Positions 62,668-64,000 of a DNA stretch of 64,000 bases are shown in pieces (within the stretch, counting starts at the first letter, position 1; each line of letters begins with the position of its first letter). Where the stretch lies: NCBI GenBank assembly GCA_009782515.1, contig WRIY01000007.1:32939-96938 (forward strand). The letters are read 5' to 3'. The stretch is from Eubacteriaceae bacterium. GTDB taxonomy: Bacteria; Bacillota; Clostridia; Eubacteriales; Anaerofustaceae. The notes beneath the pieces were generated by a model. That model was not told where the DNA came from and searched no databases. It saw only the letters and a program-made list of their open reading frames with translations. The position numbers and the translations under genes are program-made.

Positions 62668-62694
62668 CTAGCACTCACTTCAACTGAGTGCTAG
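62668..62694 (-). promoter_or_regulatory. CIRCE operator (HrcA site)
   Basis: CTAGCACTC-N9-GAGTGCTAG, the CIRCE consensus with one change at each outer end. It lies in the 5' untranslated region just after the -10, the standard place for HrcA repression. Confidence 0.95.
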
Positions 62695-62697
62695 TAA

Positions 62698-62726
62698 ATT
62701 ATAACTTTACCTGGTACTTTTGTCAA
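62698..62726 (-). promoter_or_regulatory. perfect consensus promoter of hsp20
   Basis: On the reverse strand, TTGACA (62726-62721), 17 bases, TATAAT (62703-62698). Confidence 0.95.
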
Positions 62727-62853
62727 TGCTATTTGGAAATTTTATTTTGCTGTGCCATAATCCGACACCAAGCACGCTGCTTATGGCATAAAATTCCGAA
62801 TAGAAATGTATATTGCTAAAATAAGGGTAATTACATTCTTTTATGCGCAAATT

Positions 62854-62862
62854 TGTTATAAT
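62854..62862 (+). promoter_or_regulatory. extended -10 promoter of the NUDIX gene
   Basis: TGTTATAAT at 62854-62862, about 30 bases ahead of the GTG start. The -35 is poor. Confidence 0.6.
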
Positions 62863-62891
62863 ATGAATAGCAGTGGATAGAGGTTATAAAA

Positions 62892-63668
62892 GTGGAAAAT
62901 ATAAACAAATACGAAAGCCAGTCTGTTGCCGCTGATGTGGCATTGTTTTCAGCTATAAACACTCAAAAGCATAGGCGGCAGCCAGAGTTTCATCTGCAGA
63001 TACTTCTCATAAAAAGAGGCAACGATCCCTTTCAAGGAATGTGGGCTTTGCCTGGAGGGTTTGTTGGAGAAGGCGAAACAGCCCTGTCTGCAGCTATCAG
63101 GGAATTGAAAGAAGAGACGGGTGTTGAGTTTGACTCTAGTTATATAAAACAGCTATACACATACACTGAGCCAGACAGAGATCCAAGATCCAGGGTTTTC
63201 GGAGTTGCCTACCTTGCCCTAAGCGACACAGCTTCAGCAAGCGTTCAAGCCGGTGATGACGCATCTGAAGCCGAGTGGTTTGAGGCGGCGTATAGCAGGG
63301 AGGAAGATATAGCAAGCCTAACCCTGGAAAGCGGCGAAATAACCATTCAAGCACAGCTCGCATACGGCGATGGCGAAGAGCCACATATAAGATTGAACAC
63401 TGGTTTGGCTTTCGACCATGCAAAGATCATCGCCATGGCGTTAGAATATTTAAGGCTTGAGGTTGACTGCAGCGACATATCCCTTAATTTTTTGCCCGAG
63501 ACATTCACTCTACCAGAATTGCAGAGCATATATGAAGTGATAAAAGGCGAGAAAATCCATCAAGCTGCATTTCGCAGAAAGTTTGCAGATTATATCGCGC
63601 CAACAGGGGTGTACACTGAGACAAATAGCCGCTACCCGGCGTTGCTTTATAAAAGCGCAAAGCAATGA
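62892..63668 (+). CDS. NUDIX hydrolase with C-terminal winged helix (NrtR-like)
   Basis: A 258-residue protein. The Nudix box runs from GGFVGEGE (about 55-62) to RELKEETG (70-77), with all catalytic Glu residues present, so hydrolysis of ADP-ribose or a related nucleotide is possible. The C-terminal part (from about 195, FTLPELQSIYEVIKGEKI, then AFRRKF) is a winged-helix as in NrtR, the ADP-ribose-responsive regulator of NAD genes; the tail RYPALLYK also fits. Enzyme or regulator cannot be chosen by eye, and no nad genes are adjacent. GTG start. Confidence 0.88.
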   Translation: MENINKYESQSVAADVALFSAINTQKHRRQPEFHLQILLIKRGNDPFQGMWALPGGFVGEGETALSAAIRELKEETGVEFDSSYIKQLYTYTEPDRDPRSRVFGVAYLALSDTASASVQAGDDASEAEWFEAAYSREEDIASLTLESGEITIQAQLAYGDGEEPHIRLNTGLAFDHAKIIAMALEYLRLEVDCSDISLNFLPETFTLPELQSIYEVIKGEKIHQAAFRRKFADYIAPTGVYTETNSRYPALLYKSAKQ

Positions 63669-63802
63669 TTCCTCTGTTTTGCTACACAATTGTTTCGGTT
63701 TCAGAAAAAGAGGGAATTTTCCAATAATAAATATTTCTTGGCAATAATTTTTATGATTGATAATATAAGCAAACGGTTGCTGTTTATAACAAAAAAATAT
63801 TG

Positions 63803-63831
63803 TTGTAAGGGGCTTATTGCCGTGCTATAAT
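63803..63831 (+). promoter_or_regulatory. promoter of tRNA-Leu
   Basis: TTGTAA (63803-63808), 17 bases, TATAAT (63826-63831), with TG at 63823-63824 giving an extended -10. It ends nine bases before the tRNA. Confidence 0.85.
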
Positions 63832-63840
63832 AGCTCAGTA

Positions 63841-63925
63841 GCGGATATGGCGGAATTGGCAGACGCACCAGACTTAGGATCTGGCGCCCAAAAGCATGGA
63901 GGTTCGAGTCCTCTTATCCGCACCA
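63841..63925 (+). tRNA. tRNA-Leu (anticodon UAG)
   Basis: An 85-base tRNA including CCA. The acceptor arm is GCGGATA with TATCCGC. The anticodon arm is CCAGA-CTTAGGA-TCTGG with anticodon TAG. There is a long variable arm as in tRNA-Leu, a T arm with GGTTCGAGTCC, and encoded CCA. A T8 run follows and may end transcription. It reads CUA and, by wobble, other CUN codons. Confidence 0.98.
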
Positions 63926-64000
63926 TTTTTTTTTGCCTTATATGCTGATTTACTAAATAATAATCCGCAATTTGACCGCAACCAGTTACTCTTATTAACA

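Overview
The window reads as the chromosome of an anaerobic, low-to-moderate GC Gram-positive bacterium of the Bacillota, most like Clostridia. The support is: strong GGAGG-type ribosome sites with frequent TTG and GTG starts; consensus sigma-A promoters; a CIRCE/HrcA operator in front of hsp20; a TPP riboswitch driving an ECF-type thiT; DnaD-like and DnaI-like replication proteins; a YacL-type PIN/TRAM protein; a YhaM-like exoribonuclease; and a tRNA with encoded CCA. No species is claimed.

Layout. 1-2200 is a decayed mobile-element zone with a broken IS630-family transposase and an IS200/IS605-like right end lacking tnpB. 2.2-4.8 kb carries a DJ-1/PfpI protein and a cytoplasmic UshA-like phosphoesterase. 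4.9-6.6 kb is an AAA-ATPase/PD-(D/E)XK pseudogene. 7.2-21.4 kb is the most distinctive region. A membrane-anchored possible FHA protein, a SEDS glycan polymerase and a class B penicillin-binding protein are followed by a convergent small kinase, then by a tightly coupled operon: PP2C phosphatase, Ser/Thr kinase, vWA-like protein, two unknowns, a zinc-ribbon P-loop GTPase and a 1047-residue GAP1-like membrane protein. I read it as a signalling module linked to the cell wall.

21-30 kb holds a GGDEF protein, a Cys/Asp/His-rich membrane protein, a TrmA/RumA-type methyltransferase, an amidoligase-like gene behind a long structured leader, prfA, and a serine recombinase with two small genes. 29.8-36.6 kb is housekeeping: ychF, a nitroreductase-fold protein, a tsaE-tsaB-rimI-DUF1461-tsaD run for tRNA t6A synthesis, and yacL. 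36.6-41.1 kb is a 2-oxoacid/acetoin dehydrogenase operon whose E3 homologue has lost its catalytic residues but carries the lipoyl domain missing from E2. 41-46 kb has a lipid kinase, dnaI-like and dnaD-like genes, and a YhaM-like nuclease. 46.1-49.1 kb encodes a 990-residue SF1-helicase-like protein with degenerate catalytic motifs. 49.2-64 kb contains a stand-alone ACT protein and homoserine dehydrogenase, a repeat-bearing surface protein, thiT, argF, a YfcE-like phosphoesterase, a LysM protein, leuS, a possible CoiA-related protein with an internal duplication, a lipoprotein, hsp20, a NUDIX/NrtR-like gene and tRNA-Leu(UAG).

A recurring theme is intact reading frames whose family catalytic residues are gone (E3-like, SF1 helicase-like, GH18-like and, less certainly, CoiA-like proteins). 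These look like maintained pseudoenzymes. The truly broken genes (IS630, AAA/PD-(D/E)XK) are damaged largely at homopolymer runs.
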